Assembly (NCBI GenBank): GCA_028554795.2
Contig: CM068841.1
Span: forward strand, 26,469,308 to 26,533,307
Direction: 5' to 3'
From: Sinohyriopsis cumingii
Lineage: Eukaryota > Mollusca > Bivalvia > Unionida > Unionidae
DNA: 64,000 nt
Positions within the stretch are counted from its first letter, which is position 1; each line of letters opens with the position of its first letter. Shown here in pieces: positions 37,560 through 47,064 of the stretch. The translations under genes and the position numbers were made by a program. Under the pieces are notes generated by a model that was given only the letters and a program-made list of their open reading frames with translations, was not told the DNA's origin and did not search any database.

Positions 37560-38496
37560 GACCACGCGGGGGTAATTGAGTATCGTTAGGTATCACTTGT
37601 AGTTGCTCGCGTGTAAATCCGCGCTGAGGAGCAGTTGAATCCAGTCTATAGATCGGTGGTCTACCAGTTGATCGTGTTATCGTTGATATGTTATGTGTGG
37701 TAACACTCCAAATAGGATCGGTAGCCCTTTTTTTACCGCCTTCAAGCTCTCCTGGTTCATATAGATATCTAACAGTGACATCGCCAAGAATCGGCTTAGA
37801 AACGCTATTTATTTTTAATTTTCCGGGTATATACTCGTATTTAATCGCGTCGCTGGGCTTCATGTTGATTACTCGGGTAATCTCGTTATTTAACGCTGAA
37901 ATTACACCTGGCAACCTTTTAACCCATTCACGAGATCGTTTTTCTTGGATGAATTCCTTCGCGTATTGATATCCAAATAACCGTTCAGCGAGAGTCCGAT
38001 TGAATCGTTCAACAATTGCCTGATCACGATGTAGCGCAGTATGACCTCGTCGTATCGCGACGCTATGATGTTTCAGCGTTGATAAAACAGCGCCGCGAAA
38101 TTCACTACCAGGATCAACTTGTAATAGATTTGGCCAGCGCAGAGGACCTCTTCGATAAATCCGCTCAAACGCATCGGCTACTTCAGTTGCTGACTTTGTT
38201 TTCAACGGTTCCGCTTGTTTGTATCGACTCGCAACATCAACTACGGTTAGCGCGTATTTGTAACCGTTGTCATGCGGCAGAAATAGTATATCAGCCTGAT
38301 GAACTTCATTAGGTACGCTGACATCAAAGCGCGAGAAGTTGATTTGTTTAGGCGGTGGTAGATAAATTTGCCATATAGCCTGTTTGGATAACCAATTAGC
38401 CGCAGTGGTCTTTGTTACCTTTGCAGCGCTTGCAAGCTTACCAATTGCGGCCTTCCCCTTCCAGTATCCTCTCGGAGAATAATAGATGGAATCCAT
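37552..38496 (-). CDS. RVE-family integrase (Polinton type)
   Basis: 314 residues from the ATG at 38,496. N-terminal helical domain opens DSIYYSPRGYWKGKAAIGKL, the usual Polinton integrase start. The RNase-H-like core shows Asp in HQADILFL, Asp in QVDPGSEF and Glu in AIVERF, with 34 residues between the last two. The C-terminal SH3-like part ends with PIYRLDS and GFTREQLQVIP. It inserts the element by strand transfer; the 5-bp target duplication and AG...CT ends are its expected products. Intact. Divergent in sequence from the decayed integrase at 9.4-10.5 kb. Confidence 0.92.
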   Translation of the reverse strand: MDSIYYSPRGYWKGKAAIGKLASAAKVTKTTAANWLSKQAIWQIYLPPPKQINFSRFDVSVPNEVHQADILFLPHDNGYKYALTVVDVASRYKQAEPLKTKSATEVADAFERIYRRGPLRWPNLLQVDPGSEFRGAVLSTLKHHSVAIRRGHTALHRDQAIVERFNRTLAERLFGYQYAKEFIQEKRSREWVKRLPGVISALNNEITRVINMKPSDAIKYEYIPGKLKINSVSKPILGDVTVRYLYEPGELEGGKKRATDPIWSVTTHNISTITRSTGRPPIYRLDSTAPQRGFTREQLQVIPNDTQLPPRGLN

Positions 38497-38518
38497 TGTT
38501 TTTCTTGGATGATTGTTA

Positions 38519-38881
38519 TTAATTACCAGCACCAATCATTAATTTACCTTTCATAGCCGATTTTACCAACCATGAGGCCAATTTTTCTTTGACGGATTTA
38601 TCAGGAATAGCATTTAGCGCGTGAATTAATTTTACATCCGCGATATGACGCTGTTGCAGATCGCTACTTTTGTAAGCAACATCATGAGCATGACACGCCT
38701 TATCGATAGCGTTTATTGGATACTCACCGGGTTTGGGCTGATTTTGATCATCGAGTCTAATATCTAATCGTGTTCCGGGGCCACAGTAGTTATATCCTGG
38801 GAGGTGTTTTTCTCCTGGATACTTTGCCCACGGTGTTCCGGGGAGTTTTGCCAATTTGGCTGCGATGTCACCTCCTCGCTT
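38519..38881 (-). CDS. Parvovirus-type phospholipase A2 frame, no ATG before its catalytic motifs
   Basis: Open frame with the secreted-PLA2 signature found in parvovirus VP1: calcium loop YCGPGT and active-site ACHAHDVAY, with the His-Asp pair and a following Tyr. Such domains help incoming particles breach endosomal membranes. There is no ATG upstream of these motifs in this frame; the first Met is near the C-terminus. The frame is entered by a -1 shift at the A8 run (38,880-38,887) that ends the DUF5679 frame upstream, so it is probably made as a DUF5679-PLA2 fusion. The alternative is a one-base sequencing or assembly error in the homopolymer. Ends 22 bases before the integrase start. Confidence 0.8.
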   Translation of the reverse strand, partial: KRGGDIAAKLAKLPGTPWAKYPGEKHLPGYNYCGPGTRLDIRLDDQNQPKPGEYPINAIDKACHAHDVAYKSSDLQQRHIADVKLIHALNAIPDKSVKEKLASWLVKSAMKGKLMIGAGN

Positions 38882-39042
38882 TTTTTTAAAACATCTCCGG
38901 GTCTAATAGAAATAAATCTAAATTTCTTTGTACCGCATTGTACACACTTGCCAGTAAGGGCCGATCTGTTATTTCTTGTCGTAACGGTTGTCATATCGTT
39001 TGTGCCAGTACGTACTCTACACTTCACACAATATAGATCCAT
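38764..39042 (-). CDS. DUF5679-type zinc ribbon, zero frame of the PLA2 locus
   Basis: 92 residues, ATG at 39,042. The first ~45 residues match the DUF5679 pattern: YCVKCR, a Thr-rich strand, NNRSALTGKCVQCGTKKFRFI, with two C-x2-C zinc pairs. This domain is seen fused ahead of PLA2 or virion proteins in adinto- and adoma-type viruses. After residue 53 the frame runs over the PLA2 coding region and the remaining ~39 residues look like non-natural sequence. The boundary is an A AAA AAA slippery heptamer in the zero frame. The product made without shifting would be the zinc ribbon plus a short tail. Its start is 5 bases from the divergent ATPase ORF. Confidence 0.75.
   Translation of the reverse strand: MDLYCVKCRVRTGTNDMTTVTTRNNRSALTGKCVQCGTKKFRFISIRPGDVLKKSEEVTSQPNWQNSPEHRGQSIQEKNTSQDITTVAPEHD
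38880..38887 (-). promoter_or_regulatory. Candidate -1 programmed frameshift site
   Basis: Eight A residues on the minus strand, read TTA AAA AAA AGC in the DUF5679 frame, so the heptamer A AAA AAA is in the correct phase for -1 slippage. Slipping there enters the PLA2 frame exactly. A downstream stimulatory structure was not assessed. Confidence 0.65.
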
Positions 39043-39047
39043 AATTT

Positions 39048-39722
39048 ATGTATAGAGATATGAATATAATTGATTTTTCGGCGACTAAAACAAGAGAACC
39101 AGTTAAGCATGTTGCAGCGTTACCAAACTCGATCCGGATGATTATCATCGGACCATCTGGATCCGGCAAGACGCAATTGTTACTCAATTTAATAATGAGA
39201 TGGATGAAGTGGGATAAGTTGTATTTGGTTGCTCCTAGCGTAGATGATCAACGATGCTACGAGGTGTTGAAAGATTTCAACGAGAATGCATCAGCGATCG
39301 CTAAAAAAAATGTTATTGAGTTTATTACGGATATCAATGATGCACCAGGTATTGATGATATTGATGGCGACGTTAACAATCTAGTCGTGTACGATGATGT
39401 TATGTTAGACAATCAAAAAAACCCAGCTAGGATATTTTCCAGAGGCAGGCATAAAAACACTGACGTGATATATGTCACTCAACGATACACTCAGATTCCA
39501 AAAGTAATCAGAGATAACTGCAATATTCTTGCTGTATTCAACGGCGTTGATACACACACGCTACGAAATATTTGGCAGACATGGTGCGGCGGTGACATGG
39601 ACTTTAATGTTTTTCGAAACTTTTTTAGTCATGCTCAGTCGACCCCACATGGATTCATAACGATAAATTTACATGATCCTCGGACACGATATCGTATCGG
39701 ACTTGACCAAATATTCGGTTAG
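39048..39722 (+). CDS. A32-like genome-packaging ATPase
   Basis: 224 residues if started at 39,048; a second in-frame ATG at 39,060 gives 220 and opens MNIIDFSA. Walker A GPSGSGKT (near residue 35), Walker B region NNLVVYDDVM (near residue 110), then RGRHKNTDVIYVTQ, the conserved sensor stretch, and a C-terminal HGFITINLHD. FtsK/HerA-superfamily motor that loads DNA into capsids. Intact. The divergent start of the DUF5679 gene is only 5-17 bases away, so the promoters must overlap coding sequence. It ends 32 bases before the right TIR. Confidence 0.92.
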   Translation: MYRDMNIIDFSATKTREPVKHVAALPNSIRMIIIGPSGSGKTQLLLNLIMRWMKWDKLYLVAPSVDDQRCYEVLKDFNENASAIAKKNVIEFITDINDAPGIDDIDGDVNNLVVYDDVMLDNQKNPARIFSRGRHKNTDVIYVTQRYTQIPKVIRDNCNILAVFNGVDTHTLRNIWQTWCGGDMDFNVFRNFFSHAQSTPHGFITINLHDPRTRYRIGLDQIFG

Positions 39723-39754
39723 TTGTAAATAATTTTCATTGTAAATAACCTCTT

Positions 39755-39993
39755 AGCAGCAGAGGGGGCAATGACATCGACGCGGTCGTCGCTGTGCTTA
39801 CCGGACGCTGACGACGCTGAGGATCGGCGCGCAGAAGGTGTTAATTAAACCAAATGACGACGCGTCGACCCCCCAACGACGTCGTCGTTTTTTTTTTACC
39901 AGGCGCTGACGACACTAGATCGTTGAGTGCAGAAAGTAATAATTAAGCAAAATAACGATTGGACAAAATGTCGGATTCGCCCCCTCTGCTGCT
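39755..39993. repeat. Right terminal inverted repeat (239 bp)
   Basis: Exact reverse complement of 24,909-25,147. Confidence 0.97.
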
Positions 39994-39998
39994 CAGAA
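39994..39998. repeat. Target-site duplication, right (CAGAA)
   Basis: Matches 24,904-24,908. The pre-insertion site would have read GCACAGAATGCTAC. Confidence 0.75.
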
Positions 39999-40019
39999 TG
40001 CTACTAATATGAGGTGTCT

Positions 40020-40270
40020 TTGATCAGTCAGGCAGAAATCCTAAGGTACATGACTGTCATATTCAATACAAACTACCATGAATAACAGACTGCAGCAATG
40101 ACAAAGAAGGGATGAGCATTCTAAAGTCAATCAGGTAAAACTAAGGTACATGATTGTAATATTTAATAGGAAAATATCAGAAATAATAGACTAGCAGTGA
40201 CGAAGGAATAAGTGTTCTTTAGTAAATCTGGCAAAACTCAAAGATACATGACTGTAATATTTACCATAGT
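40020..40270. repeat. Degenerate ~100 bp tandem repeat, 3 units
   Basis: Three diverged units each containing TAAGGTACATGACTGTAATA-like sequence (near 40,040, 40,143 and 40,240). Immediately outside the intact element. Confidence 0.6.
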
Positions 40271-40689
40271 ATAAAATACCAAGATGCAAACATTTGTTTG
40301 CAGTGAAAGTATTTTCATGAAAAAAATTGATGACAAAAATGATGGAAGCAAGTTTCCCATAAGGCACATATTGTCTTACTGGCATTATACAATACCAGTA
40401 AACACTGCTCCTCTAATGCTGTTTTGTAACACTACCAGGATACTTTCTGAAAAAACTGGTTTTGTTGTTATAAATAATAAATATTGATAAATGCTGACAG
40501 TTGTGGTAGATTGGAGCAACAAAAATACTCTTGAAGTAATTATTAAGAATAAATATATTAATGTTAAAAGCCTGGAGAGAATAACAGATCTATAAGACAA
40601 ACTAGAAAAAAACAGGTAATTATAGATAACCAGTAACATATATTGTATTTAAGCTATATCAAACGAATGGGCAATTATTTAAAGACTTG

Positions 40690-41645
40690 TACAGTTTACC
40701 TATCTAAGCATTACTTTGGTCCATCACTCCATATAGCTATTATACTGGTACCTTGCTCCATATAGATATTATATTGGTCCCTCATCCTATATTTACATTA
40801 CATTGGTCCATCACTCCATATAGGCATTTCACTGGTCCCTCCCTCTGTATAGATATTACATTGGCCCTCAACCCATACTGATATTATACTGGTCCCTATT
40901 CACAGACATTGCATTGGTCCCTCAACCTAAAGTGACATTACACTGATCCATCACTCTGTGTCAATGTTACATTGGTCCATCACTCTATATAGGTATTTCA
41001 TTGGTCCCTCCCTCTGTATAGATATTACATTGGCCCTCAACCCATACTGATATTATACTGGTCCCTATGCACAGACATTACATTGGTCCATCACTCCATA
41101 TAGCTATTATACTGGTACCTCCCTCCATATAGATATTATATTGGTCCCTCAACCTACATTTACATTACATTGGTCCATCACTCCATACGGCTATTCTACT
41201 GGTACCTCCCTCCATATAGATATTATATTGGTCCCTCAACCTACATTTACATTACAATGGTCCATCACTCCATATAGGCATTTCATTGGTCCCTCCCTCT
41301 GTATAGATATTACATTAGCCCTCAACCCATGCTGATATTATCCTGGTCCCTATGCACAGACGTTACATTGGTCCCTGAACCTAAAGCGACATTACACTGA
41401 TCCATCACTCTGTATCAATGTTACATTGGTCCATTACTCTATATAGACATTACATTGGTCCATTACTTCATATAGGCATTACATTGGTCCATCACTCCAT
41501 ACAGACATTTCAATGGTCCCTCTCTCTTTATAGACATTACATTGGTCTCTCAACAAATACAGGTATTATATTGGTACATCACTCTATACAGACAATACAT
41601 TAGTCCATCACTTCATTTAGTCATTAAATTCTCTCAACCCATACA
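40690..41645. repeat. Minisatellite, ~30 bp unit, about 30 copies
   Basis: Units such as ATTGGTCCATCACTCCATAT followed by AGATATTAC, with higher-order blocks that repeat two to three times. Open frames through it are repeat artefacts. Confidence 0.9.
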
Positions 41646-42059
41646 TGATTCAGACCACTAATTATTTTCTATAGATAACAATGTTTACATTTTAAAAAAT
41701 AAAAGTATTTTGTGCACTAAATGACCCAGTACACAAAATATAATTCATGAAATTTTTTCTGAACAAACAAAATATGTGGAGCAGCATTTTCTTGAGAAAA
41801 ATGTCCTTAAAACAGCATACCAGTAAATGCTCTTTAAGTCATCCGTTTGGTAAAAAAAATATCAAAATCATGTACGTGTGCCAACAGAATTTATATAGAA
41901 GTTGAAAACACTGACAAAAGTCTCAGAAAATTAAAACAAGGAAAATTTCATGCTGATATTACAGCCAATGGCCCCAGCTCTGAGTATTAAGTACAGTATT
42001 CAATGCTGTGCCACTTTGAGACTGGTACCCTGCCTGATTAATAATTAATGATCTGATTC

Positions 42060-42345
42060 CTATATTGGATTCTCACTCCATATAGATTTGACATTGTTAT
42101 CTTACTCCTTGTAGGTTTTATACTGGTCCCTTCACTCCATGTAGGTTTTACACTGGTCCCTCACTCCTTATAGGTTTTACATTTTTGCCTCACACCCGTA
42201 TAGTTTTTACATTGATCTCCTCACTCCAGGTAGGTTTTATGTTGATCCCTCACTCTATGTAGGTTTACATTGGCACCTCACTCCATGTAGGTTTGACTCC
42301 AGTCCCTCATTCCTTTTAGGTTTTACTTTGGTCCCTCACCATAAA
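42060..42345. repeat. Minisatellite related to the 41-kb array
   Basis: Units such as CACTGGTCCCTCACTCCATG followed by TAGGTTTTA, about nine diverged copies of ~30 bp. Confidence 0.8.
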
Positions 42346-42373
42346 ACCTTTTTATACTGCTGCAGACTGAAGG

Positions 42374-42529
42374 GATAACAGGTGTCTTTCTGTAGTAGTG
42401 TCTGGACTAATCAAATAATGTAATAAACAAGCACAAGATAGGCTATACATGGTGGTCAGTATTAATGGTGGCCACGATAACAGATGTCTTTCTGTAGTAG
42501 TGTCTGGACTAATCAAATAATGTAACAAC
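42374..42529. repeat. ~53-bp direct repeat, 103 bp apart
   Basis: GTGTCTGGACTAATCAAATA and its context occur at 42,374-42,426 and again at 42,477-42,529 with a couple of differences. Confidence 0.8.
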
Positions 42530-43139
42530 CCCTAATCATTCAACATGTCAAGTAAAATATATGCCAAGTTTTGTTTTGGGGGGAATGGGCTTATCAAAAA
42601 TTAATTAAATAAATAACAACATATACTATACACTACAATCAGGACATTAATACATTCTTGATCTAAAGCTTAATTACTTCATGAAACAATGCTTCATCCA
42701 TATTTTTTAATATCAAATAATAATAATAATAATAATTATAATGTTAATAATAATAATAGAAAAATAGCTGGAGTTATCATGCAGAAATGAAATGTGTATA
42801 TCTGGAAATAAAAGAGCATAACTCTAAATCTGGTTGAGTCTGGTTAGACTGGATACTTATTTCTTTTATAGTATAGAAGCATTTTAGTGTGGGTAGATAA
42901 TAGGTTGTAGAATAGTTGTATTTTTAGAGATATAGTGTGGGGATAGAAGCAGTAGTATTTGTGTTTATGTATGCGTAGTTGTTTGTTGTCAAAGATAGTG
43001 CAGTCTTACAAGGACTTCTATTTTACAGAAAAAATTCTGTCTTATTATGGTGATATTAAAAAATAAAAAATAAAAAATCATAGATTTTTTTTTAATTAAA
43101 AATCATAGATTTTTAAAAAAATATTTTTTTATGAACAGT
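42530..43139. other. No recognisable gene; (AAT)n microsatellite
   Basis: AT-rich. An (AAT)n run lies at about 42,718-42,758. Nothing else is seen. Confidence 0.4.
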
Positions 43140-43790
43140 TTCAATGTATTTATATCTTATTCATTTTGGATTATATTTTAGAAATGAGAATTATGATTCA
43201 AAATCTTCCCTTCTTATTTTCATAATAGTGTTAATATACCCTATTAGGTCATTGTATATATTCTTTTCCTCAATATTATTTGTAAATAATAACTGCATAG
43301 CATTAAAAGTTCCATATTTATTGATAATTTTGTTTTTTATGATTTGTCTCTCTGTATCCTTCTTTGGGCAACATTATATTAGATGCTTTTTTGAGTCAGT
43401 ATGGTTCTTACATAGCCTGCATCGTGGAATTGTGTTAATTATATGTCTATTAAAAGCCGCCTCACCGGTCATCCAGCTTCCATGTAGATATAGAAATATT
43501 CTACCTTGTATAGTTGGTGATTTAATTTCTGCAAAGTTTTTCCATATTAATGGCCAGTTTAGGTTCAGATGTTTGAATTCTATTGGATGCTTATCTTGAC
43601 TTGCTGTCTCATTTAATATATTATATATCTTCTTATTTTTGTCCCATATTTCTTTGTTATCTCTATATTTATATGATAATTCACTTATTCTTTTACACCT
43701 CCCAGGGGTTTTTAATAGTTTAGTTGGTAGATTGTTTTGATATATTGTATTATTAAAACGGCATAGGTATCCATATATATATATATATAT

Positions 43791-43834
<44 letters not shown>

Positions 43835-44120
43835 AGCTTCCCATGGTAATTGTGGAGAGTTATTTAGATATTTAAATGTGTTCAAAATATTGGATTTTTG
43901 TATTTGACTCAGGTTAGGTAGGGCTAATCCTCCTTCCTCCTTTGGTCTGCATATAGTGTTTCTTTAGATGGTGGATTTTCAATGTGTTTGGAATTTTTGT
44001 CTCTAAAAGTACTGAGTTATGGTCTGAGATCTTTTCTTTTAAAATTTCACAAGTTATTAATGCATTGGTTTTACTTTCAGAGATATATATCAATCCTACT
44101 TTCATTAATTGAGTTTGCGC
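43140..44120 (-). mobile_element. L1/Tx1-like LINE fragments
   Basis: Minus strand. 43,374-43,760 encodes the zinc-knuckle end of a LINE reverse transcriptase protein (TIQGRIFLYLHGSWMTGEAAF, RHIINTIPRCRLCKNH, DSKKHL). A further minus frame near 44,030-44,130 holds SDHNSVLLETKI, the end of an AP-type endonuclease. A (GT)n/(AT)n run (43,775-43,832) lies inside. The order of parts is consistent with an internally deleted element. Dead. Confidence 0.65.
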
Positions 44121-44199
44121 CATGTTTATGCTGTGTCGCATGGATTGACTGCGCACAAACGCTAGTGCCTCTATATAGGGAATGTAATGTCACGGACTG

Positions 44200-44340
44200 C
44201 TCTTTTCCGATTGGACAAATGGTGACTAAATTTTGTAATGCGTGTTAGGATTGGTCAATCAACTCAATCCATTTCGATCCTCCCTCTCTCTATAAATAAT
44301 CGCAGTTTGCTGCATTCCTTCGCCTGTTCTCGTCACCAAG
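44200..44340 (+). promoter_or_regulatory. CCAAT/TATA promoter of the 44.3-kb small gene
   Basis: Inverted CCAAT motifs GATTGG at about 44,209 and 44,250 (GGATTGGTCAATC), then CTATAAATAATC at about 44,290, about 50 bases before the ATG at 44,341. The layout resembles histone-type promoters. Confidence 0.5.
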
Positions 44341-44571
44341 ATGTGGACCGACGTGGAATCCTCTACTCTTGTCTCTTCAATGATGTTTAGAACGGACTTA
44401 CCCATGTATGTACGATCTACGTGGACTATTGTCAAGATGAGGGATACATGTGTGTGGAAAAGAAGAATATACATAGAAAGACAAGGTTGTTTAAAGAGGG
44501 TTTTGATTTACGGACCAGAATTAAGACAGAGTTTAAGGAAAAGGAGACCTAAGCGGTGCCCTCTATGTTAA
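44341..44571 (+). CDS. Orphan 76-residue basic protein with histone-type gene signals
   Basis: Intact frame from an ATG in good context (CACCAAGATG) to a TAA. The protein is not a histone. It has VRSTWTIVKMRDTCVWKRRIY in the middle and a very basic C-terminus, RQSLRKRRPKRCPLC. It has no recognised family. A CCAAT/TATA promoter precedes it and a histone-like 3' stem-loop follows 28 bases after the stop. Single-exon, small, basic and with a histone-type 3' end, it looks like an S-phase gene. It could be a stray gene of a Polinton like the one at 1-12.8 kb, which shows the same 3' signal, or a host gene. Confidence 0.5.
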   Translation: MWTDVESSTLVSSMMFRTDLPMYVRSTWTIVKMRDTCVWKRRIYIERQGCLKRVLIYGPELRQSLRKRRPKRCPLC

Positions 44572-44598
44572 GAATATGGTATGTTAACATAAAACCAA

Positions 44599-44617
44599 AA
44601 GCCCTTTTTAGGGCCAC
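44599..44617 (+). terminator. Histone-like mRNA 3' stem-loop
   Basis: Stem GCCCT / AGGGC with a TTTT loop, CCAAA upstream and CACTCC downstream, then CTCGAAAAGAC as a possible downstream element. One position outside the five-base stem does not pair. It resembles the stem-loop at 471-492, including its purine-rich follow-up. Confidence 0.6.
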
Positions 44618-44679
44618 TCCAATGCCTCGAAAAGACATTCACTTTCATGCCTACATTTCTTTTTTTCTTTTTTAAATGT

Positions 44680-44875
44680 TCCATTTCCCTTGATGCTATA
44701 CAGTCCCACCATGTTAAATTTCCCTTGACACTAATACAGTTTCACCATGTTAAATTTCCCTTGACCCTCAACAGTCCCATTCTCCCATGTTAAATTCCCC
44801 TTGACCCTATATTCCATATCCTGTGCTCCCATGTTAAATTTACATAGACCCTATAGTGCAAAGACACTATTTTAA
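44680..44875. repeat. Degenerate ~45 bp tandem repeat, about 5 units
   Basis: Each unit contains CCATGTTAAATTTCCCTTGA with variable intervening sequence. Confidence 0.75.
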
Positions 44876-44929
44876 CATTATAGACCCTAGACCCGCTATC
44901 GTCCCTACTTACTACTGGTGTGTTCTTGG

Positions 44930-46065
44930 ACCTGTTCTCTTCATTCTGTACACTAAGCTGCTCTCAGGTGTCATAGATCAACATCCAGTGTCTCACCAAT
45001 TGTACGCTGACGACACCCAAACATAAATTCTAGCCTCCTGACTGAAGTTGATGCTACCATCCAAGGTGTATAGAAGTGCATTTCTGATGTGAAATCATGG
45101 ATGACATGTAACAAGCTGCAGATGAATGATGATAAAACAGAGGCCATTCTGATCACAAAACAAAGACTTTCTCATTCAACTCCTTTAACTCAAACAATAA
45201 ATATTGGTAACACCAACATTAAATTCACACAATCAGTACGAAACCTAGGTGTCACTCTGGACAGTACTCTCACGTTGCACGAACATGTCATGAATATATG
45301 CAAGACTGCATATCTTGAGCTGAGACGCATCAGATCCATTTGCAGATGTCTTTCAGTTGATGCCACTAAAACACTTGTATGTTCTTTAGTACTTTCAAGA
45401 CTGGACTAGTGTAACTCAATTCTGTCTGGTTCATCTCAATATATACTTCAGAAACTTCAAAAAGCTCAAAACACAGCTGCTCGTATCATACTGAGAGTAC
45501 CACGATCAGAGCACACCTCCCCGCTGCTCTGTACCTTACACTGGCTATCCATTCGATACAGAATCAAACACACAATTTGTTCTCTGTGCTACGTTTCACT
45601 GACGGACTCCAGTCCAACATACCTATCCGACCTTAGCCATTTGTATACACCAGCAAGATACTTAAAGCTCCTCTTCTGACAGTCGTATACTCATTATTAC
45701 CACTATGAAAACGAAGTCATATGGACAACGTTCTTTTGCATACCAGGTCACAGCAACATGGAACTAATTGCCCACTGAACTTAGACACAAAGACACAGTG
45801 ATCCGATTCAACAGTGCTCTTAAAACTCACTTATATCGACTGCAAGAACAAACTTAAAGACCTAATAATGTTACCTACCTTAAATATTGTCAGCATGTTT
45901 TTTATGTCTTTTTAATTACATGGTGTTTTTTGTGGTAATATTATCATTATATATGTCTTTTTTATGTTATAGGTGTTGTCTAATGTTGTAAAGCGCTTAG
46001 AGCTTATATAGCTTAGGTGCTGTACAAAATCCTCATTATTATTATTATTATTATTATTGTTGTTG
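44930..46065 (+). mobile_element. 3' end of a LINE, copy 2
   Basis: Clearly the same family as 17,500-18,625: CTGCTCTCAGGTGTCATAGA, YADDTQ, MKSWMTCNKLQMNDDKTEAI, then RRIRSICRCLSVDATKTLVC, and a 3' end with TTGTAAAGCGCTTAGAGC and an (ATT)n tail at 46,037-46,060. An open frame persists from 45,089 to 45,409; elsewhere there are stops. 5'-truncated and dead. Confidence 0.85.
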
Positions 46066-46973
46066 TTATTGCTGTCACGGAATTGTGTATGAGTTATATC
46101 AATATGTATATGTTGTTAAAAATGCACTCGGGTTTCGTTGCCGCATACAACGTCACCCGAGGATGGTATATTTTTTCGGCTCTAGTTATTTCGAAATACT
46201 GAGCGAAACTCAGACTATGCTGCACGACCAAATTGCCTGTAGCGTTAAAACCTAAGTAACTAGCTGCGCATATCTGTCACAGCTAGTGTACATACAGAAC
46301 AAATTCTCTATAACCAAATTGCATTACGAGTCTTGTCAGAAAGCTTACCCCTTTACGGGAGCAAATCTCCAGCTGTAGAGGTAATGAAATTTATGTATTC
46401 TTTATTACTATTCGTTGTATATGACAGAATTGTTTCGTACTTTAGATATTTTAGAATTTATTCTAAATTCTACAGAGAGTCAATACCTAGGTTATACAAC
46501 GCCATATTAGAAATACTATAGTCTGATTCGAGTTAGCTATTTGTTGTAATTGAACAAATTGAATTTAATTATACGCTCCGTGCATTAAACGATTACTGTA
46601 ATGGGTAACGAATTCATGTGCGCGCATGCGCAACATATATCACTGCAGAAGTACTTAACATTGTCATATGTGCTACAAGGTTTGGTTGTTATAATTTTAG
46701 CTGCCATATAATGGTTTGATGTTGAGTCACAGAACTCTTGTGTGGTTTCATGTGACGTATACGCTGTGTCTGGTGACGTTGGTTTGGAAAGGTGTACTGT
46801 TTTCTCGATGCGAGGGTCCGGGGCTTTGCGGCCATAGGGGCTGTGATTGATGTGAGGGTTCTCGAGGGATCCTTCAACAGACTGAGAGGGACGGACCGTG
46901 AGTGGGCGCTTCTCTTGCCATTGACTAGAGCGAGTGGAACGGAATTTCCATCTTGGACGTCAAATGTGCGCCA

Positions 46974-46975
<2 letters not shown>
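46066..46975. other. No recognisable gene; one strong hairpin
   Basis: AT-rich. A 14-bp imperfect hairpin (two mismatches, 7-base loop) lies at 46,127-46,161 with arms CTCGGGTTTCGTTG and CAACGTCACCCGAG. It may be the end or core of a MITE. Nothing else is seen. Confidence 0.4.
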
Positions 46976-47040
<65 letters not shown>

Positions 47041-47064
47041 TATATAGTGTGTGTGTGTGTGTGT
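46976..47064. repeat. (AT)n followed by (GT)n microsatellite
   Basis: Long TA run with a short (GT)n end. IYIYIY open frames across it are artefacts. Confidence 0.95.

Larger units (their letters stand above)
24909..39993. mobile_element. Complete, apparently intact Polinton-like element (15,085 bp)
   Basis: Bounded by two 239-bp terminal inverted repeats that are identical base for base, beginning AGCAGC and ending GCTGCT, and flanked by the direct repeat CAGAA. It carries every gene expected for a self-synthesising virus-like transposon: major and minor capsid proteins, adenain-type protease, packaging ATPase, RVE integrase and a DNA polymerase. No core gene shows a stop or frameshift, apart from the probable programmed shift at 38,880-38,887. 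Identical TIRs and intact genes indicate a recent insertion. It differs from canonical Polintons in its polymerase, an extra PLA2/zinc-ribbon locus, an HNH gene and a 5-bp rather than the usual 6-bp target duplication. Confidence 0.95.

Noticed and set aside
40690..41645. Possible CRISPR-like array of regular ~30 bp repeats
   Set aside because: Units are directly tandem and diverged, without unique spacers, in a eukaryotic context; it is a minisatellite.
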